The notes: a model not told the origin generated them from the sequence alone. DNA of 64,000 nt from Ophiura sarsii (GCA_035610835.1 CM069452.1:13301753-13365752); one strand, 5' to 3'; shown: positions 12,576 through 25,479, counted from the stretch's first letter. Numbers and translations: made by a program.

Positions 12576-13070
12576 ATATCATTAATAAGAGACATATGAC
12601 ATAGTGGGTAGTTTTGCTGATGTCAACGTGCTTTTGGCAAGGACCTTTATCCTTGTTGCCTACCACAATCTAAGGTAAATGAGTATCAACATTGGATAGT
12701 TTGGTTAGTACTTGCAGTCTTGGAGGAATTGCTAACCACTAGCACTATTACGATTAGGGAGGCTGGTCTAAACACCACTCAACAAGCATGGTATTGTGGC
12801 TGATAGTTGGAAATCAGTCCCACTTAAATAAGGACCTGGGACAGGATGATGTGGTTTGGATCCACTACCTGGGCCCTGTGGGATGGTTACTTCTTGTACC
12901 CGGCTGTGGGTAGTTGCTGTCTCCGTCCTGTCATTGGATCTATACCTAAACTGGCATTGCAGAGGCCCATCCTAATCAGTTTTTGGTTGTTGTTTCTGCC
13001 TGTTACTGTTAATACAGTTTGTATTTTCTATCCTACAGACTCATGACAAATGAAGTGCCTATATATCAGT

Positions 13071-13101
<31 letters not shown>

Positions 13102-13210
13102 AGGGGAGGGGGGGGGGGGGACGACTTACATAGGAAAGGGATAGGTATGTGCCGCCCTGAAGACCCCCTTTTAACCCTCTTCTGCTCGCTCATAAGACCC
13201 CCCCCCCCCC
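13071..13210. repeat. Short G-run/C-run element of the CCCGGGG type
   Basis: A broken run of about 45 G (13073-13120) is followed by ATAGGTATGTGCCGCCCTGA and GACCCCCTTTT, then a C run (13198-13210). The inner sequence matches the element at 17402; no target duplication is visible. Confidence 0.6.
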
Positions 13211-14984
13211 TTTTGAAGAGCAATGATGATTGGGTAGCAATGGCTATTAACAAATAATGTACATTTCTGCTTCAAATATTATTGTAAATCCAATATCAAA
13301 TGAAATGTTTTTCACAAAATACATTCAAATCTGTGTTCAAATACTGTAAAGTGCTATCATTATTTAGGTTGTGTTCATGTAAATCGGAAACTTCCAATTA
13401 TATCTAGGATACGGAGGGAAGATTAATGTCATGCTTCAATGTTACTCCAACTAATTATAGTTATACAAACATAAGGTGTATTGAGTATTCATCCTAGTAC
13501 GCCCTGAAAGGTTCCAGAGGTATATGTCCTCACTATGGTGAAAAGACTGTATATGTTTCCAACTTATGCCCAAGGGTATATAAATCAACAATGTTAATTC
13601 CAAAGTAGACCTAAATAGCATGATAATATCAAATTGCAGTGTTTATCTGCTCTCACAGACACAGATAGCTGAATTTGGCTCACTAAAGTGTTCCTATATC
13701 AACAATTATAATGTATTTGGAAAAATCTCAAAGGTTTCTTTAATTACCCCCACCTTTGTGGCATGTGCAGGGTTTCCCTGGTGAGGGCCATGGTCTCCAC
13801 TCCCACCCCCACACACAAATGACTTGACACCATTTTGCTCAGTTATCTGTTTCTGAAAGCTTGCATGCATAACACATGTAATTTTCAAAATAATTACAAA
13901 TCTGCCAATAATTAAGGTACATTTTGGTTTTAAACGGGCTACTTTGGTTTCGATTCCTCGTACTGATGCTTTGAATTTGGGAATACAAATTAAGTTAACA
14001 CCTTAAACTTCCCTCCAACCCTTTGGACATGCTACTGCCCCAGCTTATGTACATGTTATTCTAAGAAGACGCCCATTCTCAGTCATTCACCTCACAGTGT
14101 TTATTGATTTTATGCATAGTTTTTAGACCATATCCCGGATGGCCACTGACCTCCTCGTCCTAGATCACAAGATTAAGAGGAAGAAGTTGGCTACTTAATA
14201 TGTACTTGTCATGCACCATTAGATGATGAGTGTTAATGATGACAGCCTGCCTGCCCAGATGTCCAGACGGTTGCATTTCCGCATTTGGCTGCTTGGACAC
14301 TTCTCGTAATGACCATGAAATACGTTAAATTGTGCAGAGATTGGCAAGGTATCTGCAATATGTGCAGGCCGTGTTACCATGACACTTTGAAAGATTATAT
14401 CTAGGACACTCACTGTACCTGCAATACTTCGTTCAATACCAAATGATGAAAATTGTGAGGCTTGTATTTTTCCATGTGGAAAAAGAATCCATACTGTAGG
14501 GCACATCTACAGGTTCAAATGTTCCTTGTGCATCATAAACACCTATCACCGGGCATGTGCACATACATACACCAACGTTCACACCAATAGGGTTACTTTT
14601 ACATGTGCATAACTACTGTTACAAGTGTCACAACTTTTGCAATAAGGAATAAAAACATATCAGTAATTGCATTTTTCTACAGATATGACTTATTCAGTTT
14701 GGCTTAGATGTCTAATTCAGGCCTTACGTGCCCCAAATCAAGAAAATTGGCCTGCAATGACACCAAATAGCAATTAAGCAGTAGGTATCATTATAGTTCA
14801 TTGTACTTTTCATTTACTTTATTCATATTAGATTTCAAGATAACTAAACGTTCGCCGATAAAAAAAGTAATAAAAGTTTGCTTTGCATTTGCATCAAATT
14901 CTGCTAATAATCAATTTTCAATCAGATCCCATCCATTCCTCAGATCTATCAATCTTCTGTTTCTCTTTGCCTTTCAATGGTTCT

Positions 14985-15715
14985 TCTTTCAACAGATATC
15001 ATTTGATATACCCGATGAAGCTGATTATCAAACCATACGTGGAGTGTTAACAGGTTAGATTTGTATTCATAAATCCTATCTAGTTATTCATAATTAGTAA
15101 CACAGTTACGATAGGACGCTTTTGAGTATCTATTGGTTCAGTGGTCTATTTGAATGAAAATTGTCAAATTGAAGTATGTGAAGTATACAACTTTGCCATT
15201 TATAAAATAAAAACATAAATTAATTGTGATTTAATTGTTCAAGAACAACATTTTCAATCAAAACATGACCCCATTCTTTCCAAGAAAGTCTAAAGCCCCC
15301 TTTTACCCTTATAACAGTTCCTCGCTTCTTTCAACAGATTTGATATACCTGATGGGGCTGATTATCCAATCATACCCAGGATGTTAACAGAGTAGATTTA
15401 TATTCATAAATCCTATCTAGTTGTTCACAATTAGTAACACAGATATAACAGGATGGTTTTGATTATCTATTGGTTCGGTGGCCTAGTTAAAAAGAATTAT
15501 CAACATACCTACAAATTGAAGCATGTGAAGTATAGAACTATGCCATTTATAAAGTAAAAACACAAATTCATGTTGCATTGAATTGTTCTAAGAACACCAT
15601 TTCCAATCCAGCTTGATCTCCTTCTTTCCAAGAAAGTGTAAAGCATGTTTTTACCCTTTTGACAGTTCTTTGTTTGATATATCTGATGAGGCTGATTAAC
15701 CAATGCATGCTAATG
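14985..15715 (+). repeat. About 335-bp tandem repeat, two full units plus a partial third
   Basis: GATATACCCGATGAAGCTGATT (15007), GATATACCTGATGGGGCTGATT (15344) and GATATATCTGATGAGGCTGATT (15676) mark units with periods near 337 and 333 bp. The units have diverged by many point changes. Unit 1 contains a splice-site-framed open segment (see findings). Confidence 0.8.
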
Positions 15716-16284
15716 AGTAATATGTTGATGATCAAATTCAAATTATAGACAAGTTTGAGACAGGTGTCATTGGCAAAGATGCATACACATACAAGCGGTT
15801 TATGAATTATGACGGGTGATAACAATTAGAAAGCAAGACAAGATCCCGGGACAAGATCATAAACATTTAGTGACTTGATCAACAATTGTCTGATAACATC
15901 TAGAAACACTGTTACTTTGCAACAGACAACATTCATTCACAACAGTTGATTGTCACTTGACAACATGGGCTGATAAAAAAAACAAGTTTCCGAAATGGCT
16001 AGGTCAATATTCTGACAAGACTAAAATGGTTGAACTTTCATATGAGGAATTCAAGATAACCATACAAGACTGGAGGCCATAATAAAAATCCCATTGAAAT
16101 GGAATGGGGGCGATCCAAAAGAAAGAAGCATGTTTTGTAACCATTTTCTGAAGCATCTGTTGCATACCAAAATACCAGGGAAATGGTGTATGTATTTTCC
16201 ATAATTCAAACCAAAAAATAAATAAATCAAAACACAGCAGTCTACAAATAGCACGGGAAACCAATCAAGTTGATTTGTGTGCAT

Positions 16285-16287
<3 letters not shown>

Positions 16288-16327
<40 letters not shown>
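16288..16327 (+). repeat. Uninterrupted G40 run
   Basis: Forty consecutive G flanked by CATGGA and ATACTGTC. Unlike the G runs at 17405 and 37547, no repeat element was recognised on either side. It may also mark an assembly weak point. Confidence 0.85.
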
Positions 16328-16328
<1 letters not shown>

Positions 16329-17401
16329 TACTGTCTGAAGAACAATCTAGGTATATATGACATGGTACTTGGTTTAAAAATGGCATTCTGCGATCATGGT
16401 TATCCATATTGACATTTCATTAAATCAACCCAGGAATTATTATTATATATATATAACCCGAATCATCAACCGTCTATGCATCAACTCAACAAATATAGCT
16501 TGGACTCCATCACAGACTGCAGGACTGTTAAAATAAACTGCATAGGTAGGCTACATGTAATTTACAAAGACTACAAAACGTGGCGGCCCCCACTTATGTC
16601 TAGAAAGACCTAAATGTGTAAGTTTTTGCAATCACATGCTAATAGGGTGGCTTTGACCCCCCCCAAAAAGGCATTACAACTGCCCAAATCCTAAGCAAAT
16701 GAGTAAGCAAGTTCTCAATCCTATCACAAACAGGTTTCTGAAGTCTATCACAACTGTACCACAATATCAAGTCTATCACAACCAAAATGTTGTCACAATT
16801 AGCAATGCTAAGGTGTCTTGCCTTTCTGTTTCTCTTATTTTAACTCTTAACATAACCCTGTAATAAAATTAATAATTTACAATATTAGTCCGATCCAGCT
16901 GTAAACCCCTATATCATTGGACCCTATCAATCAATTTTGTTGCATGATATTAACATGTAATTCCCCTAAGGATCATTAATGTCACTAAAAACTCCTGAAA
17001 TTAGAAAATGATACAAAACAGGCCATATTATTATTCTGTAGAAAGGAACTTCTAATTGACATTGAATCATTGGTTGTGGACACAGTATGGATGACGTATG
17101 CCCATTTAGGTCACACGCAATATTACATAAGTGATTTATGTTTCATCTAATCATTAATGCTCTATGAGTTACAGACTCCCTATTTAGACTGTCAATAATG
17201 TGTCATTTACCACGAAACAAAAATTGAAGTTAGGCACAAAAAAAGTTTGTCTCAGAATATTTAGCAAAGAAGCTAAGTGCTGTGCATGTATGCAATTTTT
17301 TGAATTTGACCGGTTTCCTAATTATGCATATCATTTTCATGCTGTTTCAAGCTTACAGAGAACCACAAAGAGAAAAAAGAAGAAAAATGTCTGGGCCAAA
17401 T

Positions 17402-17824
17402 CCCGGGGGGGGGGGGGGAGGGGCACTGACATTTGAAAAGGGTATAGGTATGTGCCGCGCTGAAGACCCCCTTTTTCACCCTCAGCTGCTAGTTCTTATG
17501 ACCCCCTTTTTGAGCCTGCATCAGTTCTTAAGACCCCAATTTCATTGAAAATTCAAAAATCGCGAAATATTTTGCGTTCCAAAGCCCCAATTTTGTGTTC
17601 CAAAGCCCCAATTCTTCAAAATATTTGCGTTCATAAACCAAAATAAATCGAAAATTGAACTATAGGCCAGTTCTAAAGACCTATTTTTTGGAAAAAAATC
17701 AGTTCCTAAGACTCTATTTTTCGTCATAAAATCCACTCAGTTCAGTTCTGTAGCCCCCCTTTTTGAGACCCTGGGCGGCACACCCCTACCCAAAAAAAAG
17801 TTGAGTGCCCCCCCCCCCCCGGGG
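17402..17824. mobile_element. CCCGGGG-ended element with 8-bp TSD and internal short-motif array (copy 1)
   Basis: GGCCAAAT flanks it at 17394-17401 and 17825-17832. The ends are CCCGGGGG... and ...CCCCCGGGG, extended into G and C runs; just inside, GGGTATAGGTATGTGCCGC is echoed in reverse by GGCGGCACACCCCTACC. The centre (17465-17770) is a decayed array of units of about 20-35 bp such as TTCTTAAGACCCCAATTTC and TTCCAAAGCCCCAATTTTG. No coding sequence. Confidence 0.8.
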
Positions 17825-18138
17825 GGCCAAATGTCGACACTTTTTGTCTCCAATGTCTCAGCCTTCGTTCGGACTTGAGCAAAGGTTCATCACATGGTCT
17901 ACATGAGCTGCACATTGGGTACGATGACCAGCTCCAAACAGATTACTCGTCTGGTTCCTGTGTGCTATGTGCATATGATGGTTGCCGTTATGCCAGGTTC
18001 AACCGTGGAGGAGGAGGAGGAGTCAAACGCATTTCTATGAACAAATCACAGATAGAGGGCGCTCCATGAAAAATATTGCATAGTATGCCTTTAGTGCTGC
18101 TAATAGCCTTGAGTTTGTAGCACAATCATTTTGATGCA

Positions 18139-18220
18139 ATCTACAGGGTGTTCCAGAAATCTACAGGTTGTTCCAGAAGATCTACAGGGTGTTCCAGAAA
18201 ATCTACAGGTTGTTCCAGAA
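18139..18220 (+). repeat. Four units of a 20-bp tandem repeat
   Basis: ATCTACAGG(G/T)TGTTCCAGAA occurs four times in a row with alternating G and T, so the higher-order unit may be a dimer of about 41 bp. Confidence 0.85.
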
Positions 18221-18971
18221 GGTTTGTTTACCTGCTTTAGCAAAACGGTCCACTAATATGTGTTATAGTTTCCACTCAAAAATAGATTTATGTCAAGTGT
18301 TATTACTGTTTGTGAAGTATTATTAGTATGACATCAAGGAATTGTTCAGTTTGACTTACAATCCTTAGCCATTGTTTTAACAGTGGTGTGAGCTTTATCT
18401 TTTGAAATGTGCTGAAAGTGAAAAAACAGGTTTTACTGATTTTTAATGTCATGCTACACCCGAACAAATTACGATATATGATGAAATAAACGGAATAAGT
18501 TAAGAATATGTCCACCAGCATATTGCAGGTATTGAATTAGGATACACTGTTGAGTTTAGATTTACTTAATTTATTAAAGACAGTATAAATAAATCTGGGA
18601 CACCCTATATCTCCCAAAACTTGGATGTGACCACCTGTGTTACACATCAAACAGTAATCCTACGCTTAAGTTAATCTGGAATTCATGACAAATCCATGAA
18701 TCATGTTTGATAAAGATTAATAACAACCTTCAGTCAACACACAAGTGTATTCGGTTCTACATAAACCAGTTGATGCTAGACACAATTAGGTCGAAAATGA
18801 AATTTGCTGAGTGTGTATTGACAAGCAACTTTGGATAAAGTGTACTTGAGTTCCAGACATACATTGATTACACGATAGAATAAAGTGGCTCATTATAACT
18901 ATATGATGAACTTTATTCCATCAAAGACTTGATGCATGACTGAGATTGAGTACACTATTTCTGCAACTTCA

Positions 18972-19200
18972 ACTATAACCCTAACCCTGCCATATACCAC
19001 AATATACCACGACTGGGCACGTTGGTACCACCCGGCGTGGAAGTTTTTGGATGAAAAATGGACCCAGCCCATATAGTTTGCGCAATACACTGCGCAAACT
19101 AACCTTGACAGCTGTGGTGTAGTGGGGAATTCTTCATCTCTGGTGTGAGAGGTCCCTGGATCAAATCCCGGGGGATCGGGGGGATATTTTGGCCGATCAA
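18972..19200 (+). mobile_element. tRNA-derived SINE-like element (copy 2)
   Basis: It starts at TAACCCTAACCC, carries the shared body in the opposite order to copy 1 (CACCCGGCGTGG, AAATGGACCCAG, CATATAG) and then a tRNA-like block at 19108-19172: GTGGTGTAGTGG (A box) and GATCAAATCCC (B box). A small perfect hairpin TAGTTTGCGCA/TGCGCAAACTA lies at 19073-19100. No TTAGGG terminus is visible at the right, so this end is lost or different. Confidence 0.6.
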
Positions 19201-20227
19201 ACTATTACCTTTTTTGTCCTTGATGTCATTTAATATGAAATGGTAACCTATAAAACATCCTACTCACAAATGCTCAATCAAAATAGATAAACCTTCAGAG
19301 TTTCAGTGAAAAATTGTTACCAAATAATTACGTAAATGGAAACAGCGATGAGTAGTACATTACTTAGTGGATTTAAATTCACAGACTCCCAAATCACCCT
19401 AAATACCTTCCTATCCGAATGTACATCATCTCACTGATAATCGTGACAATTTGTTGATTTCATAATTCCAAAATCAAAACCAACCCACTGGGGAATCAGC
19501 TCTCTATGATTTAAAACATAAGTGTGTATAACTTTACACAAATCAGTCCATTTCCTTGCCATATATCCTGTATAGTACAAATGTATTCTCAAGTGCAATT
19601 TGTTTTATTATTTTAACACCTAATGATTCATGCATGCCTGCCTTACAATGCTATGCTGCAATGTCTTGCTAAGCTAAGTAACCATTGCGTGCCAATAAGA
19701 AAAGCTTTAATGAATTTATAAATAGACAAATTGCAATGTTTTGATCATGTGCCAGAATTTCTGTGATGATTTCTCATAATGTGATATAGCCCTGGCTTTA
19801 TTTATACCTGAATGTATACACACATTTTTTTGGATACACATGATGTTGCCAAATTCGCACGTTTCTATATTTGAATGGTCTAAAATATATCTAATAGAAA
19901 CATGCAGGAAAGTTATGACAACGCTAGCGTATGCTGCATGACGCAGGAAGAGGTTCCCCAAGTGTGACAACATTCATTCCCAACGTTCACTAAAGTTGAA
20001 CCATTCACACGCACAAGCGTTTGGTTCAATTATGTCCAAAGGATACGATGATGACTGAAATGTATGTGTAACATTTTCATGGAACTATAGAAATGTTTAT
20101 CACAAAATGGCAAATCAGGAAAGGGAAAGATCCAATAAACAAACAAATTCATCATGAAGTAGCGCAAGTTAAATGTACGATCTTTTCCCCTTTTCTAAGT
20201 CTAATAAAAGCTGTGTCATGTTTCCCC

Positions 20228-20592
20228 ATTTCACCCCCCCCCCCCCCAAACACGTTCTTTTTATACGCGCCCTGGGGCACTCACATTGAACGTCCATATG
20301 GAGTCGAGCGGCGCTACAGAACCCCTTTTCACGCCTCTTTTTTCAGTTCACTAAGGTATACATTCACACCACACCCACTCACCAGGTTTTACCTTCACAT
20401 CTCAGCCTCTCACTATGACCCCCTAGTTTGTTGGTTTTTGTTGTTGTTTTGCTGTCTTTTGGAAGACAATAAAATTGGCTCACATTGGCTTGTTTTGGTT
20501 TGTGATGCTCATTCACTTGTTCACCACTTACAAAATCAACCCCGCACAAACCCATCAACAACAACAAAAAGTTGAGTGTCTCACCCCTAACC
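20228..20592. repeat. Diverged CCCGGGG-type element
   Basis: A C14 run (20234-20247) is followed by GGGGCACTCACATTGAACG and CCCCTTTTCACGCC, and the far end has AAAAAGTTGAGTGTCTCACC, matching the AAAAGTTGAGTGCCCCC end of the element at 17402. Termini and duplication are unclear. Confidence 0.45.
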
Positions 20593-20599
20593 CCTGATG

Positions 20600-22620
20600 C
20601 GCACATGATGTGCGATGATATCTTTTCATGCTATGCCTACGTCTTGTTTTTCTCTATGAATCATTTTGCGTGTGGGAAATGTTGCGGATATACGCTGGAC
20701 ATACTTCACGTCAACATATTTGCCGGCATCAGATATATGAAAGCACCACGGGTCTACAAAAGATTAAGAATATTCAATGCTTAACAATTGTCCAATCTGT
20801 TTTGATCAGAATCATCCACGGCAAGTACTATTTTTGGGTTTTCCTGTTCTTTTAAGCTCATACATCCAGTCTAGTTTATAATGCATCATCTCTTGAAGAA
20901 CCGTCAGTAGCAATGACACTATATTATGTTTTGCTTACATTTTTGAACATGTGTGAAATCATTAATGAATTTTAATCATTACAGACATCAGTTGTATTTA
21001 TAGAGAGGGATTAAGAAACAGCGTCCCATTTCATTGGTTGTTAGCAAAGTATTAGCTAACTGAGGTTATTGGATAGGTATTAATCATACCTCTAATCCAA
21101 TCAGTCTGAATATTTGATGCCCTATACCCCCTGATAACACCCCTGAGGTAATAAGGTGTCAGCACCCTCTATGATCTAGTGAATCAAGGTTTATCATTGT
21201 GGGAGATAGTGCCGTGTGTTGGCACCCATGTTGCTGGATTGCTTAGGTTTTCTCGCTAGGGTTTTCTTTTTTCTTTATTTCTTTTTATGATGTTTGATGG
21301 TTTGCCTGGGGGAGGGGGCTACTAGGTCAAAAGCAGTTGCCTTGCAGTTGCCTTACAATGTGCATGAACCCCTGCTTGTTTCCCTACTTTACGGGAGTTG
21401 TTGCATTTTTGACTGTCGCTGACCAATGTGTTCCTCTTGGCTCCTGCTCAGGTGTTCACATGTATCAACAACCCCTCCCAGTCGAGCAAATTCATTCGGG
21501 AACCCTGCACTATCAACAGTTAGTTATATTGATTATGTGTAAGACAATAATTACAATCTAAATGTTGATATGGTTGTGCATCTAGTCAGCTGCCACCTAG
21601 ATGAAGCAAGATAATTGTGATGCATGATAATATTGGCAACTGCGCCTTGATCGTCATGTGGGTGGATATGTGAGCGTTATAAATGTACAGTATTATTTTA
21701 CTATTATAGTATAGTATTTAACTATTTAGGTACCATTGAACGATAAAAGTGGCAGCTAGCTCTTCATTCTCTGGTATATTTCTATGTATCAAATACATTT
21801 TGAAGCCCGCATTAATTGCAAATATCCCTTAATCATCTTACCGTAAAAAAACCTAAAATAATATTGTTACTGAATACTGTGATTCAAAGAAACAATATGA
21901 TCAATTCTCTCACAGAAACATGTGTTTACTATACAGATATTTTCAAGAATACAAATCTGGAGTACAAATGAAACTAAATCAAAGCCTGTGTAGCTTATTA
22001 ATATCATATTTTCTTGAAATTCAAATTCAATGCATGGTACCCATAATCCTTGGCGCTTCCTGTCTGATATCCTGAAATGAATATACTGAGGTACCTCTTC
22101 CTTAACTGACATTGTCAACATATTACATTACTCAACTTTCATTGCAATAAAATCTACACATTGACAGTATGACTTGAACATAACATTTGTGTTACCTATG
22201 ATTTATTCCAGATAGTCCCTTGTTCAGTTGATGTTATTCAGTTCTGATGACTAAGACAGGGGAGGAGGCCATGTCTTGGTGAAGGTCATCGGTTTTGTGA
22301 TAATTGCAAGGTGTCTTTAAATGCTGGGGATGCTTGGGTTGCTTGGCTATATGCGTCTTATAATAACAATTAGAGAAAGTCAAATCAAACATTGCAATGA
22401 TGATGTCTTGATTCTTGGATCTTGGATTGGTGAACCTCCAAAATACTCAGGAGTTACTCAGGAGTATTTACTGGAGGTGCGATAGAGGGGGGTTAGTTGG
22501 AGGAACGGAGAGGGTGAGAAAGAGCAGTTCTGAATTTGGATGGGTCAGTGTTTTCAAATAGTGTCAGGGGATATTTAAGGTGATATAATAGATGTATGGT
22601 TCTGTATGTGGCGCCTAAAA
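20600..22620. other. Intron sequence, nothing recognised
   Basis: AT-rich intron DNA without a recognised repeat terminus, RNA gene or splice-framed open stretch. A T-rich tract lies at 21250-21290. Confidence 0.5.
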
Positions 22621-23100
22621 TAGTAAGCGCTTTCAGGGAGTGGTTTATGCCTCAAATAGACCCCAATTGATTTGTGTTTACAAAGAGGTGAAATTGCTTA
22701 TAATCTCATATGCATTGTTCTTCTACTGTCTGGAACAAAATAGTAAACGCTTTCAGGGAGTGGTTTATGCCTCAAATAGACCCCAATTGATTTGTGTTTA
22801 CAAAGAGGTGAAATTGCTTATAATCTCATATGCATTGTTCTTCTACTGTCTGGAACAAAATAGTAAACGCTTTCAGGGAGTGGTTTATGCCTCAAATAGA
22901 CCCCAATTGATTTGTGTTTACAAAGAGGTGAAATTGCTTATAATCTCATATGCATTGTTCTTCTACTGTCTGGAACAAAATAGTAAACGCTTTCAGGGAG
23001 TGGTTTATGCCTCAAATAGACCCAAATTGATTTGTGTTTACAAAGAGGTAAAATTGCTTATAATCTTATATGCATTGTTCTTCTACTGTCTGGAACAAAA
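22621..23100 (+). repeat. Four 120-bp tandem repeat units
   Basis: Units start at 22621, 22741, 22861 and 22981, each TAGTAAACGCTTTCAGGGAG...CTGTCTGGAACAAAA. Units 2 and 3 are identical; unit 1 differs at one base (AAGCGC), unit 4 at three. Because 120 is divisible by three, one frame stays open through all units (22640-23155, 171 codons of 40-residue repeats). No promoter, splice signal or homology supports a gene, so I treat the frame as a consequence of the period. Confidence 0.92.
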
Positions 23101-24744
23101 TACGTATGTGACTACTCTTAAATGGTATGCACATGCGTACTCCAATCTGCATTGATCTGAAGGAAGCATGTGGCAAAGTTTTATGGGGGAAATTCCGGAC
23201 GAGTCTATTGTTTGAACAGTGAGAGCTGAAAAATATGGCCCCTTTGGGATGTCAAAACCCCTACAAACAGGATTTCTGTATAATGAATACCAAACCCATT
23301 AAGTTTCTATAACTGGACAATGAATTATCACAGTCTGTCAGCTTGCAGACAAAGCGATACAGAACTACTGTCATGATTGACAAGTCCCATTGGACATCTA
23401 TGTACATTCCTGTCTAGTTTCTTCAAATGTATTGTGTTGTATATCTTGTGTCTTAATCTAAGACAACGCCTGTCTATTGACCGACCTTCCCAAGTTTCTC
23501 TAAATTATGTTTAAAATACAGTTAACGTTTGAAACACGAGTAGTAAACTACAAAGAAAATGTATCTGTGTGGTGCAATAAGACTAGGGCTGGGATTTTCA
23601 GAAATTCATACTCCCGGGACTCGATTTAATAATTCGGGTGGGACTCAGGATTCCCAAATTTCTCCAAACATACCTCTGGGCTGATTGTTAGGGCGCAATC
23701 TTTTTACATTTTAGTAAGCATAAGAGTTCAAAAATGCACAGATTTGACTAAATAAACCCATTTCAAGTGAATCTCCACTACAAATTTGCATTCAATAAGA
23801 GTGATTTAGCTGACAAGTTTTATTTTTTTAGTAAGCTATTATTCTTTTGTCGACCTTTTATTTTCGGATTTCAGGAATATGACTTTTGGTCCCTGGACTA
23901 GAAGTTTTCGGGCAGGACTCGATTGCCCGGGACACGCTTCGACACTTAAATAAGACACCATGATAGAGGTGTTGAAAAGAGTACCAAAGATACATTCATT
24001 CTTCTTTCACCAGGTTGCCACTGATGTCCACAGATGCTGTTGAATGATTTGAAATAATGGCAAGCTTTTGTGAATTCCCAATGACAAGAGTATTAACACA
24101 TAATGTTCAGTATTTTGAGATTGCATGAACACGTTCATGGTTATGTGCACATTGAATGTGTATATCCTACATAGTTTCTTTACATAGATATGTCCGAGCT
24201 TAATAATTAGCTTACATATTGGTATGTAGGGGCATTCAAACAGGTTTCAGTGTAACCCATAACAGATATTTGATGTAAGTGTATCTGCTTGGTTATTTTA
24301 CTAAGGCGCTGCTTTTAACTAGATAAAACACACTGATGGTGCATATGCATAATTGCTTATGAACTATTTTGGTAATGAATTGAATATCTTAATAAATCTC
24401 TTTTTGCAATTCAAATAATATCATAGAATTATATGAAATCAACTCAGCCATTGTAAATACTACTGGGAGCAGTCTGCAAGTTAAATTTAGACTTGGCTAG
24501 TTTCTGATATGTATAGAGCAGAAACTTCCTTTTAAAATTGGCCATCATGGACGGTCAATTGATGAAATGAAAACAAAAGATATCCTGTCTGCTCTCATTT
24601 CAACATTTTCTATTAAGATTTCCGCTGCTCAATATGAAAATGATTACACATGTTAAACAATAGGGGCCTATAGGTCAATTTTACAATCTTTCGTAGCTTA
24701 CTTCAAAGCGATAGATGTATGTGAATGTTGAAGTATAATGCTGA
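23101..24744. other. Intron sequence with one possible hAT-like remnant
   Basis: GGGCTGGGATTTTCAGAAATTC at 23587 and GGACTCGATTGCCCGGGAC at 23914 enclose CCCGGGACTCG motifs in both arms, reminiscent of the hAT-like element at 6481. Ends and duplication could not be fixed. Confidence 0.35.
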
Positions 24745-25213
24745 GTACATACAAGTCAGTCGCAGATTGTGCGATTTGGAGTCGCTCGAGTGGAATATGA
24801 AACACAAAATGCTCCAAGCTACTTGTCAGATCGCACGACCAGTCGCGCATAAGTTGGATTGAAATCAAATGCATTGATTCAGGCTTAGCAACCTGTCCCA
24901 ATTTTCAGCAAGTTGCGTACGGGCGCTGCTTTCTTAATTGCATTCGTTTAATATTTAATATTTAAAGGACCCCAATGGAAATAAGCCCTTTTTAGAGCTT
25001 TCTAGGGCTATCCGTGGCATTATATGTTTTCTTTTATTAATATGTTGTGTTAATTGTTTTAACTTTTTAAGATTTGTATATTTGATCTGATGTATTGTAT
25101 CTCTGTGTTTTGATATGCCAAATAAAACTAAACTAAACTAAACTAAACTAAAGAACAAATGATGTAAACCACGTCATCGGAAATAACCTGGATCGTATGG
25201 GACCTTAGTATGT
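24745..25213 (+). mobile_element. Family-F MITE, copy 2, interrupted by a LINE tail
   Basis: TACATACAAGTCAGTCGCAG at the left and GGGACCTTAGTATGTAACC at the right match copy 1. The LINE 3' end at 24965-25152 separates ATTGCATTCG from GAACAAATGATGTAAACCAC. Confidence 0.6.
24965..25152 (+). mobile_element. LINE 3' tail with (AAACT)n repeat
   Basis: AAAGGACCCCAATGGAAATAAG begins a segment typical of the 3' end of non-LTR retrotransposons; it ends in CCAAATAAAACTAAACTAAAC, five to six AAACT units. It interrupts a family-F MITE (24745-25213), whose intact relative at 1763 reads through at this point. Confidence 0.65.
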
Positions 25214-25479
25214 AACCAGCATAAGCATTGCTGTAACAAAAGAGGCTTCTTTGGCTGTTCTTTTAGTGTCCAATGATCAGTTAATAATTTGCACAAATCC
25301 ACCAAAACCATCAAACACTAACAAAAAAAGCTTTAATTTGATTCTATTTAATGATGTGATCCCTCTTGGTATGAAAAGAGGGATAAAAGCAGCCCAACAG
25401 TAGAGCTCGCTTAACTATATATCCACAATATGCGAGTCCCAAAATGACACCTATTATGATTATGGAAAGCTACAGCAAC

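Larger units (their letters stand above)
12149..14984. other. Intron sequence (PDZ gene), few recognised features
   Basis: Inside the 23.2-kb intron. Apart from the 12510 tandem repeat and the G-run element at 13071 I see nothing assignable, except a possible decayed coding stretch on the minus strand at 14219-14540 (see findings). Confidence 0.5.

Noticed and set aside
16051..16407. Proline-rich protein encoded opposite the G tract
   Set aside because: The Pro run is only the translation of a G homopolymer on the other strand.
17542..17736. Minus-strand repeat protein (GFGTQNWGFGTQN)
   Set aside because: It is the translation of the decayed short-motif array inside the 17402 element.
18139..18220. 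CRISPR-like array
   Set aside because: Four adjacent 20-bp units without spacers in a eukaryotic sequence; a simple tandem repeat.
20093..20575. 160-codon plus-strand frame as a gene
   Set aside because: It overlaps a C-run element of the CCCGGGG type and is low in complexity; no domain is visible.
22640..23155. 171-codon open frame with 40-residue repeats as a gene
   Set aside because: The frame is explained by a 120-bp tandem repeat; there are no splice sites, homology or regulatory signals.
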